64,000 bases of DNA from Streptomyces sp. PCS3-D2 (GTDB lineage Bacteria > Actinomycetota > Actinomycetes > Streptomycetales > Streptomycetaceae), in the NCBI RefSeq assembly GCF_000612545.2, contig NZ_CP097800.1:5034501-5098500 (forward strand), given 5' to 3'. This document shows, piece by piece, positions 27,470 to 34,939 of this stretch. A program made the translations under genes and the position numbers. The notes below the pieces were generated by a model, which was not told the origin of the DNA, did not search any database, and saw only the letters and a list, made by a program, of their open reading frames with translations. The first letter of the stretch is position 1; each line of letters starts with the position of its first letter.

Positions 27470-27906
27470 CCCGCGCAGAACAGCTCGGCCAGGTATTCCG
27501 CTTCGCCCTCGTGGGCGGAGTCAACACCGGCACCTTCTTCGGCATCTACCTCCTGCTGCACCCGTGGATGCCGTACTTCGCCGCCTACTCGCTCGCCTTC
27601 GTGCTGGCGATGGTCGGCTCGTTCTTCATGAACACCTACTTCACCTACCGGACCCGGCCGACCTGGAAGAAGTTCCTCCTCTTCCCGCTGACGAACGTGA
27701 CCAACTACGTCATCCAGTCCGCCGGCCTGTACGCCCTGGTGGCCTGGGCCGGGTTGGACACCCGGATCGCCCCGCTGGTCGCGGCGGTCGTGGCCATCCC
27801 GTTCACCTTCCTGCTCTCGCGCAAGATCCTCGTCCCGGGTGCGGCCCGCGCCGCCGCCGAGCAGGAAGAGGGCCAGGGGCGGGCCAGGACCTCGTCCACG
27901 GTCTGA
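27466..27906 (+). CDS. GtrA family membrane protein (lipid-linked sugar flippase)
   Basis: A 146-residue protein with four predicted transmembrane helices (about residues 10-32, 37-60, 74-97 and 100-123). The motif FALVGGVNTGTFFGIYLLL near the start and FMNTYFTYR after helix 2 are typical of GtrA. The ATG overlaps the GtrB-like stop, so they are coupled. GtrA proteins are thought to flip polyprenyl-phosphate sugars outward for a GT-C transferase; no GT-C gene is in this window. The short tail is polar. Confidence 0.88.
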   Translation: MTRAEQLGQVFRFALVGGVNTGTFFGIYLLLHPWMPYFAAYSLAFVLAMVGSFFMNTYFTYRTRPTWKKFLLFPLTNVTNYVIQSAGLYALVAWAGLDTRIAPLVAAVVAIPFTFLLSRKILVPGAARAAAEQEEGQGRARTSSTV

Positions 27907-27983
27907 AACCCCGGAGCGGCTGCCGCCCGCCACCCCGTAGATTGAGGTGGCAGGCATTGACGGCAAGGGGCAAGGGGAAGAAC

Positions 27984-29111
27984 GTGTCAGCGGCTAGGCA
28001 AGGTGTCGTGGACGCCCGCAGGATCGTGGTCAAGGTCGGCTCCTCCTCCCTGACCACGGCGGCCGGCGGACTCGACGCCGACCGGGTGGACGCGCTCGTC
28101 GACGTCCTGGCCAAGGCCCGCAGCGGCGGTGAGAAGGAGATCGTCCTGGTCTCCAGCGGAGCCATCGCCGCCGGGCTCTCCCCGCTGGGCCTGCGCCGCA
28201 GGCCGAAGGACCTGGCCCGCCAGCAGGCCGCCGCCAGCGTCGGCCAGGGCCTCCTCGTCGCGCGCTACACCGCCTCCTTCGCGCGGTACGGTCTGCGCGT
28301 CGGCCAGGTGCTGCTCACCACCGACGACACCAGCCGCCGCGCCCACTACCGCAACGCGTACCGGACCCTCGACCAGCTGCTGGCCATGGGAGCCCTCCCA
28401 GTCGTCAACGAGAACGACACCGTCGCCACGGACGAGATCCGCTTCGGCGACAACGACCGGCTCGCCGCCCTCGTCGCCCACCTCGTCCGCGCGGACCTCC
28501 TCGTCCTGCTCTCCGACGTCGACGGCCTCTACGACGGCGACCCGTCCCAGCCGGGCACCACCCGCATCGACGAGGTCCACGGGCCCGCGGACATCGCGCA
28601 CGTCTCCATCGGCAGCGCGGGCAAGGCGGGGGTGGGCACCGGCGGCATGGTCACCAAGGTCGAGGCGGCCCGGATCGCGGCAGCCGCCGGGATCCCGGTG
28701 GTGCTCACCTCCGCCAGCCAGGCCGCAGACGCCCTGGCGGGACGCGGGACCGGAACGTTCTTCCACGCCACCGGGCGCCGCTCCGCGGACCGGCTGCTCT
28801 GGCTCCAGCACGCCTCGACCCCGCAGGGCCACCTGGTCCTCGACGACGGGGCGGTCAGGGCCGTGACCCAGCGCGGCAGCTCGCTGCTGCCCGCGGGCAT
28901 CGCGGCCGTCGAGGGCGACTTCGCGGCCGGAGACCCGGTGGAGCTGCGCTCCGCCGACGGCCGCGCCGTGGCCCGGGGGCTCGTCAACTTCGACGCCAAG
29001 GAACTCCCGCAGCTCCTCGGCCGCTCCACTCGCGAGCTCGCGCGGGAACTCGGACCCGCGTACGAGCGGGAGGTCGTCCACCGTGACGATCTGGTCCTGC
29101 TCCAGGGCTGA
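27984..29111 (+). CDS. proB: Glutamate 5-kinase
   Basis: A 375-residue enzyme of the first step of proline synthesis. The amino-acid kinase domain (about 1-260) has VVKVGSSSLT, VSSGAIAAG and NENDTVATDEIRFGDND. A C-terminal PUA domain (about 280-370) is present, as in the longer bacterial ProB. GTG 27984 follows AAGGGGAAG. In many streptomycetes proB follows obg closely; here the glycan block lies between them. proA lies 640 nt downstream after one small gene. Confidence 0.96.
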   Translation: MSAARQGVVDARRIVVKVGSSSLTTAAGGLDADRVDALVDVLAKARSGGEKEIVLVSSGAIAAGLSPLGLRRRPKDLARQQAAASVGQGLLVARYTASFARYGLRVGQVLLTTDDTSRRAHYRNAYRTLDQLLAMGALPVVNENDTVATDEIRFGDNDRLAALVAHLVRADLLVLLSDVDGLYDGDPSQPGTTRIDEVHGPADIAHVSIGSAGKAGVGTGGMVTKVEAARIAAAAGIPVVLTSASQAADALAGRGTGTFFHATGRRSADRLLWLQHASTPQGHLVLDDGAVRAVTQRGSSLLPAGIAAVEGDFAAGDPVELRSADGRAVARGLVNFDAKELPQLLGRSTRELARELGPAYEREVVHRDDLVLLQG

Positions 29112-29204
29112 GGTTCGGCAAAACCGCAGCGCGGCCGCCCGGGGACTGGTCAACTGTGAGGGGCGGGGCAGGCGGACACGCGTAGCGGAGACAGGAGGCG
29201 GCTG

Positions 29205-29612
29205 GTGAGACGAGCGCTGACCAGCGTCGGTCCCGGGGACGGTGACGGCGGCGGGTACGAGGAGGACGAGGCCTCGCGCCTGTGGCACGTGACCCTGAGC
29301 GTCTCCGGCAAGCCGGCCCCGCTGTCCGAGGTCCGGCGGGGACTGGAGCAACTGGCCCACGACCACCCCTTCCTCCTGACCAGCCGGTACGCCGACGACC
29401 ACGCGGAGATCCGCTACTGGGAAGAGGCACGCGACCTCCACGACGCGGCGGCCGTCGCCCTGCGCCTGTGGGGCGAGCACCGCTCCTCGGCGCAGTTGCC
29501 GCCGTGGGAGATCGTCGGCCTGGAGGTCATCGACCGCGCCACCTATCACCTGCGCGTCGCGGAGGGCTACGGACCGCCTCCCGCCCACCCGGTGGGCGTC
29601 CACCCGTACTGA
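29205..29612 (+). CDS. Conserved hypothetical protein between proB and proA
   Basis: A 135-residue soluble protein without signal peptide or membrane segment. After an acidic, glycine-rich start, residues 26-115 look like a compact alpha/beta fold (HVTLSVSGKPAPLSEVRRGL, HPFLLTSRYADDHAEIRYWE). GTG 29205 has a strong AGGAGG 6 nt upstream and codon bias is coding-like, so the gene is real. I do not recognise a family. Its position between proB and proA is the only hint of function. Confidence 0.8.
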   Translation: MRRALTSVGPGDGDGGGYEEDEASRLWHVTLSVSGKPAPLSEVRRGLEQLAHDHPFLLTSRYADDHAEIRYWEEARDLHDAAAVALRLWGEHRSSAQLPPWEIVGLEVIDRATYHLRVAEGYGPPPAHPVGVHPY

Positions 29613-29740
29613 CCTGACGTGCCCGAACCCCCGCCGGTGACCGCGGCGCGGGTGGCGGCTGCGCACCGGGGCGGGCGGAGCCGGGCCCGGAGCCCGTCTC
29701 GTGGTGTGGAAGCCCCGTCGGCCGGGCTCCGGCGTGGGCT

Positions 29741-29746
29741 TACCCT
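29741..29746 (+). promoter_or_regulatory. -10 box for leaderless proA transcript
   Basis: TACCCT lies 6 nt before the proA ATG, and there is no Shine-Dalgarno sequence. This suggests proA has its own promoter, separate from proB. Confidence 0.6.
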
Positions 29747-29752
29747 GGCCGC

Positions 29753-31036
29753 ATGACCTCGCTCGACGACGCCACCGCCACCTCGCCCGTCCTCGCCACC
29801 GCGCGCCGCGCCCGGACCGCCGCCGCGGCCATCGCACCACTCCCGCGGTCCGCCAAGGACGCGGCCCTGCTGGCGATCGCCGACGCGCTGGAGGCCCGTA
29901 CCGCCGAGATCATCACGGCCAACGCCGCGGACACCGACAAGGCCCGAGCTGCCGGCACCAGCGAGACCGTCATCGACCGTCTCACCCTGACCCCGGAGCG
30001 GGTCGCCGCCATCGCCTCCGACGTCCGCGACGTCGCCGCCCTCCCCGACCCCGTCGGGGAGGTCGTCCGCGGCAGCACCTTGCCCAACGGCATCGACCTG
30101 CGGCAGATCCGCGTTCCCCTCGGCGTCGTCGGCATCATCTACGAGGCCCGCCCCAACGTCACCGTCGACGCCGCCGCCCTCTGCCTCAAGTCCGGCAACG
30201 CCGTCCTCCTGCGCGGCAGCTCCTCCGCCTACGCCTCCAACACCGCCCTCGTCGCCATCCTCCGCGACGCCGTCGAGAGCGCCGGCCTGCCCGCCGACGC
30301 GATCCAGCTCGTCCCCGGCGAGTCCCGGGACTCCGTACGCGAGCTGATGCGCGCCCGCGGCCTCGTCGACGTGCTGATCCCGCGCGGCGGCGCCTCCCTC
30401 ATCAAGACCGTGGTCGAGGAGTCCACCGTCCCGGTCATCGAGACCGGTACCGGCAACTGCCACGTCTACGTCGACGCCCAGGCCGACCTCGACATGGCCG
30501 TGGAGATCCTCGTCAACTCCAAGGCCCAGCGGCCCTCCGTCTGCAACGCCGCCGAAACCCTCCTCGTCCACCGCGAGATCGCCGGCGCCTTCCTGCCGCG
30601 CGCCCTCGACGCGCTCGCCGAGGCCGGCGTCACCGTCCACGGCGACGAGGCCGTCCTCGCCGCCGCCGAAGGCACCAAGGCCACCGCTCTGCCCGCCACG
30701 GACGAGGACTGGGCCGCCGAGTACCTGTCCTACGACATCGCCGCGGCGGTGGTGGACTCGCTCGACGACGCCGTCGCCCACATCCGCCGCTGGACCTCCG
30801 GGCACACCGAGGCGATCGTCACCACCTCGCAGGCCGCCGCGCGCCGCTTCACCCAGCTGGTCGACTCCACCACCGTCGCCGTGAATGCATCCACTCGGTT
30901 CACCGACGGTGGTCAGTTCGGTTTCGGCGCAGAGATCGGCATCTCCACGCAGAAGCTGCACGCCCGGGGTCCGATGGGGCTTCCCGAGCTCACCTCCACC
31001 AAGTACATCGTCACCGGCGACGGTCACGTTCGGTAG
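29753..31036 (+). CDS. proA: Gamma-glutamyl phosphate reductase
   Basis: A 427-residue aldehyde dehydrogenase-fold enzyme that reduces gamma-glutamyl phosphate to glutamate semialdehyde, the second step of proline synthesis. The catalytic cysteine lies in [15 protein letters not shown]. The signature [17 protein letters not shown] and the C-terminal [20 protein letters not shown] are diagnostic. The start is leaderless in appearance. Confidence 0.96.
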   Translation: MTSLDDATATSPVLATARRARTAAAAIAPLPRSAKDAALLAIADALEARTAEIITANAADTDKARAAGTSETVIDRLTLTPERVAAIASDVRDVAALPDPVGEVVRGSTLPNGIDLRQIRVPLGVVGIIYEARPNVTVDAAALCLKSGNAVLLRGSSSAYASNTALVAILRDAVESAGLPADAIQLVPGESRDSVRELMRARGLVDVLIPRGGASLIKTVVEESTVPVIETGTGNCHVYVDAQADLDMAVEILVNSKAQRPSVCNAAETLLVHREIAGAFLPRALDALAEAGVTVHGDEAVLAAAEGTKATALPATDEDWAAEYLSYDIAAAVVDSLDDAVAHIRRWTSGHTEAIVTTSQAAARRFTQLVDSTTVAVNASTRFTDGGQFGFGAEIGISTQKLHARGPMGLPELTSTKYIVTGDGHVR

Positions 31037-31102
31037 AGCGGCCGCCCACCTCGTGTGGCCGGAATTCGCCGAACAGCCTGCCCAAAGGCTCCCCCCCAGG
31101 TC

Positions 31103-31108
31103 TAGGCT
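31103..31108 (+). promoter_or_regulatory. -10 box for leaderless membrane protein transcript
   Basis: TAGGCT is followed by 6 nt and GTG 31115, without a ribosome site. Confidence 0.6.
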
Positions 31109-31114
31109 GTTCCC

Positions 31115-31681
31115 GTGCCGGACGACGTGGGGAGCAAGCCGTTCCCGGACGACGGGGAGCCCGACGACGACCGCGGAGGCGCGGAAGAGTACTTCGCCTC
31201 CGTGGTGTTCGACGAGGACTTCGTCCGGAACGCCGAGATCCGTGAACCGAGCGCCGCCGAGCGCCAGCGGGCGGCCGACCGGGCGCGGGCCGAGGCGGAG
31301 GCCGCCCGGGCCGTCGCCGCCGGCTGGACGGGCGACGACGACCATGACGGCTACGGCTACGGCCACCCCGACGGGTACGGCACCGACGACTACGGCTGGG
31401 AGCGCGGCGGTGACCACGAGCCCGGCCACGGCTCCCCGGACGGCCCCTACGGGGCCTACGGAGGCAGCCTGCGCCCCTACCGGGGCCGCGCCCCCTGGCT
31501 GCGGCCCGTCGCCTGGGTGCTCGCCTTCGTGATGGGCCTGGGCATGGTCGCGCTCGCCTTCAGCGCCGTCTACCGCAGCGCCTCGGGTGAGGCGGACCCC
31601 GCTCCGGCTCCCTCCAGCACCCCCGGGCGTGAAGTCACCGGCGTCGGCGCGTTTACGTACCCTTCAGTACGCCAACCCTGA
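31115..31681 (+). CDS. Single-pass membrane protein with VVFDEDFVR motif (paralogue 1)
   Basis: A 188-residue protein. The acidic cytoplasmic N-terminus contains EYFASVVFDEDFVRNAEI (about residues 25-42). A Tyr/Gly/Asp-rich linker (YGYGHPDGYGTDDYGW) follows, then one transmembrane helix (about 130-152) and a short Pro/Ser-rich outer tail. The next gene encodes a larger protein with the same N-terminal motif and topology, so they probably share a partner. No enzymatic domain is visible. The function is unknown; context suggests the cell envelope. Confidence 0.82.
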   Translation: MPDDVGSKPFPDDGEPDDDRGGAEEYFASVVFDEDFVRNAEIREPSAAERQRAADRARAEAEAARAVAAGWTGDDDHDGYGYGHPDGYGTDDYGWERGGDHEPGHGSPDGPYGAYGGSLRPYRGRAPWLRPVAWVLAFVMGLGMVALAFSAVYRSASGEADPAPAPSSTPGREVTGVGAFTYPSVRQP

Positions 31682-31749
31682 AGGTACGACCCCACTCGCG
31701 ACCGCCGGAGCTGGGGGCTTCTCTGAAGCGGGGACAGCGGGGAGAAGCG

Positions 31750-32883
31750 ATGGCCGTGCCAGGAGATCCACCCGACAGCACTCCCGACGGCACCGGCGGG
31801 GGCGACGAGGAGTTCCGGTCGGACGAGTACCGATCGGTGGTGTTCGACGAGGATTTCGTCCGCGCCGCCCGGCTCCAGGAGTACTCCGCCCAGGAACGCA
31901 TGGGCGAGCACGCCCGGGCCGTGCGCAGCCGGTCCATCTGGTCGGGCGGCGGCGCACCCCGCACCAGCACTCCCGGCCGCGGCGCCCGCCAGGGCATGCT
32001 GCTCGTGCTGCTCATCGCCACGGCCTTCGCCGTCGCCGTCTACCTGGGGCTGCGCAACCCCTACGTGCCGCCGGCCGGCGGCACCGCCCAGGCGCTCACC
32101 AGCACCGTCGTCCCGCTCGCGCCCACCGCCGCCGTGTCCGGCGGGCTGCCGCCGGAGCTGTTCGCGAAGAGCCCCGCCGCCGACTACCGGGTCGGGGCGG
32201 CCGGGATCACCCTGCCTGCGGTGCGCCGCACGCACCACTTCACCGACGCCCAGGTCCTCACCGCGCTGTCGATCGCCAAGGACTACCTGGTGCAGTCCTC
32301 GCTGGACCCCGATGTGCTGGCCGGATCCGCCACCCGGCCGGTGCGGGTCCTGCTCGACCCCGACCAGCTGGCACAATTCGACCGCAGCATGACCGCCCCT
32401 GCCGGGGACGGCTGGCACGCCGCCACCGGCTGGCTGGTCCGCCTCGACCCGGCCACCGCCGTCATGGCCGACTCCCGGGTCCGGGTGAGCGGCACCCTCG
32501 CCTTCGAGGAGGTGGCCCAGGACGTGCTGGAGGTCACCACCGATCACACCTTCGTGTACGCCGTGCGGCCGGCCACCGGGGCCGTGGCCGAGGGCGCTTC
32601 GCTGTTCACCGTCCGGCGCGAGCTGCGGATGCGCTTCGACCGGGACGACCTGGGCGCCCGGCGGCTGGAGCTGGCATCGGCCTACGTGATGGCAGGGCCG
32701 CAGGACTGCTCCGCCGACCCGGCCGGGGGCTTCCGCCCGCTTCTGGCCGGGGCCGGTCCCACCACCGTGGGACCGGCCGCGAGCGACCCGTACGCCAGCG
32801 GCCACCCGAGGCGCTCGGCCGGGTTGTGCGGCGTACTGGCGCCCGCCGCGACTCCGGGCGCCCCGGTCAGCCCCGCTCCGTAG
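31750..32883 (+). CDS. Single-pass membrane protein with VVFDEDFVR motif and extracytoplasmic domain (paralogue 2)
   Basis: A 377-residue protein. The N-terminal cytoplasmic segment carries EYRSVVFDEDFVRAARLQEY, matching the preceding protein. One transmembrane helix lies at about 82-102. An extracytoplasmic domain (about 145-320) follows, with mixed alpha/beta character (DAQVLTALSIAKDYLVQSS, RVSGTLAFEEVAQDVLEV), and then a low-complexity tail. I do not recognise the outer domain. The ATG has GGGGAG upstream. The last 17 nt overlap the convergent M48 protease gene. Confidence 0.85.
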   Translation: MAVPGDPPDSTPDGTGGGDEEFRSDEYRSVVFDEDFVRAARLQEYSAQERMGEHARAVRSRSIWSGGGAPRTSTPGRGARQGMLLVLLIATAFAVAVYLGLRNPYVPPAGGTAQALTSTVVPLAPTAAVSGGLPPELFAKSPAADYRVGAAGITLPAVRRTHHFTDAQVLTALSIAKDYLVQSSLDPDVLAGSATRPVRVLLDPDQLAQFDRSMTAPAGDGWHAATGWLVRLDPATAVMADSRVRVSGTLAFEEVAQDVLEVTTDHTFVYAVRPATGAVAEGASLFTVRRELRMRFDRDDLGARRLELASAYVMAGPQDCSADPAGGFRPLLAGAGPTTVGPAASDPYASGHPRRSAGLCGVLAPAATPGAPVSPAP

Positions 32884-33955
32884 CTCCTGCCCCTCCCTTG
32901 CCGTCCGAGCCGGTGTCCGGACCGGAACCGCCCCCGGCGCCGGTGAACTTGTCACGCAGCCTGCCGCCCATGTCGGCCGCACCGCCCGCGATGTCGCCCA
33001 CCAGCTTGAACAGCGGGTCCTTGCTGCTGCGCACCGAGTCGGCGTAGTGCGCGGCCGACTCCCGGAAGGAGTCGGTGACCGAGGTGTCCTTGTCCTCCTC
33101 GCGGCGCGGGTAGTGGCCGTCCACGATCCGCTGGTAGTCCCGGCTCTCCGACCACTTCTTCAGCTCGGCCGCCCGGACCGTGGTGAAGGGGTGCGTGCGC
33201 GGCAGCATGTTGAGGATCTTGAGCACGGAATCCCGCAGGTCGCCGCCCTTCTCGTACTCGTCGGCCTGCTCCAGGAAGGCGTCCACGTTCATCTCGTGCA
33301 GGTGGTTGCCGCCCGCCAGCTTCATCAGCCCGCGCATCGAGGCCATCACGTCCTGCCCCACCAGCAGGCCCGCCCGGTCGGCTGACAGCTCCGACTTGCG
33401 GAACCATTCCCGCAGCGCGGTCACGATCGTCATGATCGCCACATTGCCCAGCGGAATCCACGCGACCTTCACCGCCAGGCTCGTCAGGAACAGCAGGATC
33501 GTGCGGTACACGGAGTGTCCCGACAGCGCGTGGCCCACCTCGTGGCCGACCACCGCCCGCATCTCCTCCTCGTCGAGCAGCTCGACGAGGCTCGTGGTCA
33601 CCACGATGATCGGCTCGTCCAGCCCGATGCACATGGCATTGGGGCGCGGGTCCTGCTGCACGTACATCTGCGGGACCTTCTCCAGGTCCAGGATGGAGCA
33701 GGCGTCGCGGAGCATCGCGTACAGGTGGGGGAACTGGGTCTCGCCCACCCGCACGGAGTCCGACAGGAACAGCAGCCGCAGGCTCCGCTCCGGGAGCAGC
33801 CCGCTCAGGGTCTTGAAGACCGTGTCGAAGCCGGTCAGCCTGCGCAGCGCCACCAGGGCCGACCGGTCCGCCGGATGCTCGTAGGCACGCGAGGAGATGC
33901 CGGGGAACCTCCTGCGGTCCCGCGCCGGCACCTTCTCGAATCCCGTCTCCGTCAT
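32867..33955 (-). CDS. M48 family metalloprotease (HtpX-like)
   Basis: A 362-residue membrane-associated zinc protease. The catalytic HExxH is in VVGHEVGHALSGH, followed by hydrophobic helices (TILLFLTSLAVKVAWI) and the downstream zinc-ligand region SELSADRAGLL. The C-terminus (about 290-362) is soluble and Gly-rich. The ATG at 33955 has GGGAGGG 3-5 nt upstream. The reading frame is open far upstream, but that part is antisense to nadD and other genes and is not coding. M48 proteases degrade misfolded membrane proteins; the substrate is unknown. Confidence 0.9.
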   Translation of the reverse strand: MTETGFEKVPARDRRRFPGISSRAYEHPADRSALVALRRLTGFDTVFKTLSGLLPERSLRLLFLSDSVRVGETQFPHLYAMLRDACSILDLEKVPQMYVQQDPRPNAMCIGLDEPIIVVTTSLVELLDEEEMRAVVGHEVGHALSGHSVYRTILLFLTSLAVKVAWIPLGNVAIMTIVTALREWFRKSELSADRAGLLVGQDVMASMRGLMKLAGGNHLHEMNVDAFLEQADEYEKGGDLRDSVLKILNMLPRTHPFTTVRAAELKKWSESRDYQRIVDGHYPRREEDKDTSVTDSFRESAAHYADSVRSSKDPLFKLVGDIAGGAADMGGRLRDKFTGAGGGSGPDTGSDGKGGAGATERG

Positions 33956-34093
33956 GCGCCCTCCCCTGATGGAACTGCTCGACCTTGCGTCTATCCTCTC
34001 CAACGCCTGAGTCGGCGCGAGCGTGCCCGGGGCGCCCGCATACGATGTGGGCGAAGTCTCCGACAGCTCCCCGACTCGATAGGTACCTGCCTG

Positions 34094-34261
34094 ATGAGCC
34101 TCTCCTCCACCGCCCACAACCTGGTCGTCCTCGCCTCGGAGGGGGCCGAACAGCACGGCGGCAACCACGACAGCCTCAACCCCTACCTGACCGGCGGCGC
34201 CGCCTTCGTCATCCTGATGCTGATGCTCTGGGTCACCACGCGCCTGAACCGCGACCGCTAG
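34094..34261 (+). CDS. Small membrane protein, 55 aa
   Basis: MSLSSTAHNLVVLASEG begins a 55-residue protein with one transmembrane helix (about residues 33-48, GGAAFVILMLMLWV) and a short basic tail (TTRLNRDR). It ends 36 nt before nadD and is divergent from the M48 protease gene. The hydrophobic pattern and clean stop make it credible. I do not know its function. Confidence 0.72.
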   Translation: MSLSSTAHNLVVLASEGAEQHGGNHDSLNPYLTGGAAFVILMLMLWVTTRLNRDR

Positions 34262-34283
34262 TCGGACCGGTCCGCCGGGCCAG

Positions 34284-34289
34284 TAGGCT
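34284..34289 (+). promoter_or_regulatory. -10 box upstream of nadD
   Basis: TAGGCT is followed by 8 nt and ATG 34298, so the transcript has at most one or two leader bases. Confidence 0.55.
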
Positions 34290-34297
34290 CTGCGCTC

Positions 34298-34915
34298 ATG
34301 GGAGAGCAGGAGACGCCTACCGGTCCGGTCAAGCGCCGGCTCGGCGTGATGGGCGGGACATTCGACCCGATCCACCACGGACACCTGGTGGCCGCCAGCG
34401 AGGTGGCCGCCCTTTTCCACCTCGACGAGGTGGTGTTCGTGCCGACGGGCGAGCCCTGGCAGAAGTCCCAGCGGGCCGTCTCGCCCGCCGAGGACCGCTA
34501 CCTGATGACGGTCATCGCCACGGCCTCGAACCCGCAGTTCTCGGTGAGCCGCATCGACATCGACCGCGGCGGGCCGACCTACACGATCGACACCCTCCGG
34601 GACCTGAAGGCGCTGAACGACGACGCCGACCTGTTCTTCATCACCGGTGCCGACGCCCTCGCCCAGATCCTGACCTGGCGCAATGCCGACGAGCTCTTCT
34701 CGCTCGCCCACTTCATCGGAGTCACCCGGCCGGGCCACGTGCTCACCGACGACGGGCTCCCCGAGGGCGGCGTCTCCCTGGTCGAGGTGCCCGCACTGGC
34801 GATCTCGTCCACGGACTGCCGCGCGCGCGTCGCCCAGGGCGATCCCGTCTGGTACCTGGTGCCGGACGGCGTGGTGCGCTACATCGACAAGCGTGAGCTG
34901 TACCGGGGAGCCTGA
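34298..34915 (+). CDS. nadD: Nicotinate-nucleotide adenylyltransferase
   Basis: A 205-residue nucleotidyltransferase that makes deamido-NAD from nicotinate mononucleotide and ATP. The [12 protein letters not shown] motif carries the HxGH ATP site. The C-terminal AISSTDCR corresponds to the ISSTxIR signature. The LCP/LytR_C gene and rsfS follow; the nadD-...-rsfS order is common in Actinobacteria. Confidence 0.96.
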   Translation: MGEQETPTGPVKRRLGVMGGTFDPIHHGHLVAASEVAALFHLDEVVFVPTGEPWQKSQRAVSPAEDRYLMTVIATASNPQFSVSRIDIDRGGPTYTIDTLRDLKALNDDADLFFITGADALAQILTWRNADELFSLAHFIGVTRPGHVLTDDGLPEGGVSLVEVPALAISSTDCRARVAQGDPVWYLVPDGVVRYIDKRELYRGA

Positions 34916-34939
34916 GCTTCCGGAGAGAGGGGCCCCGCG

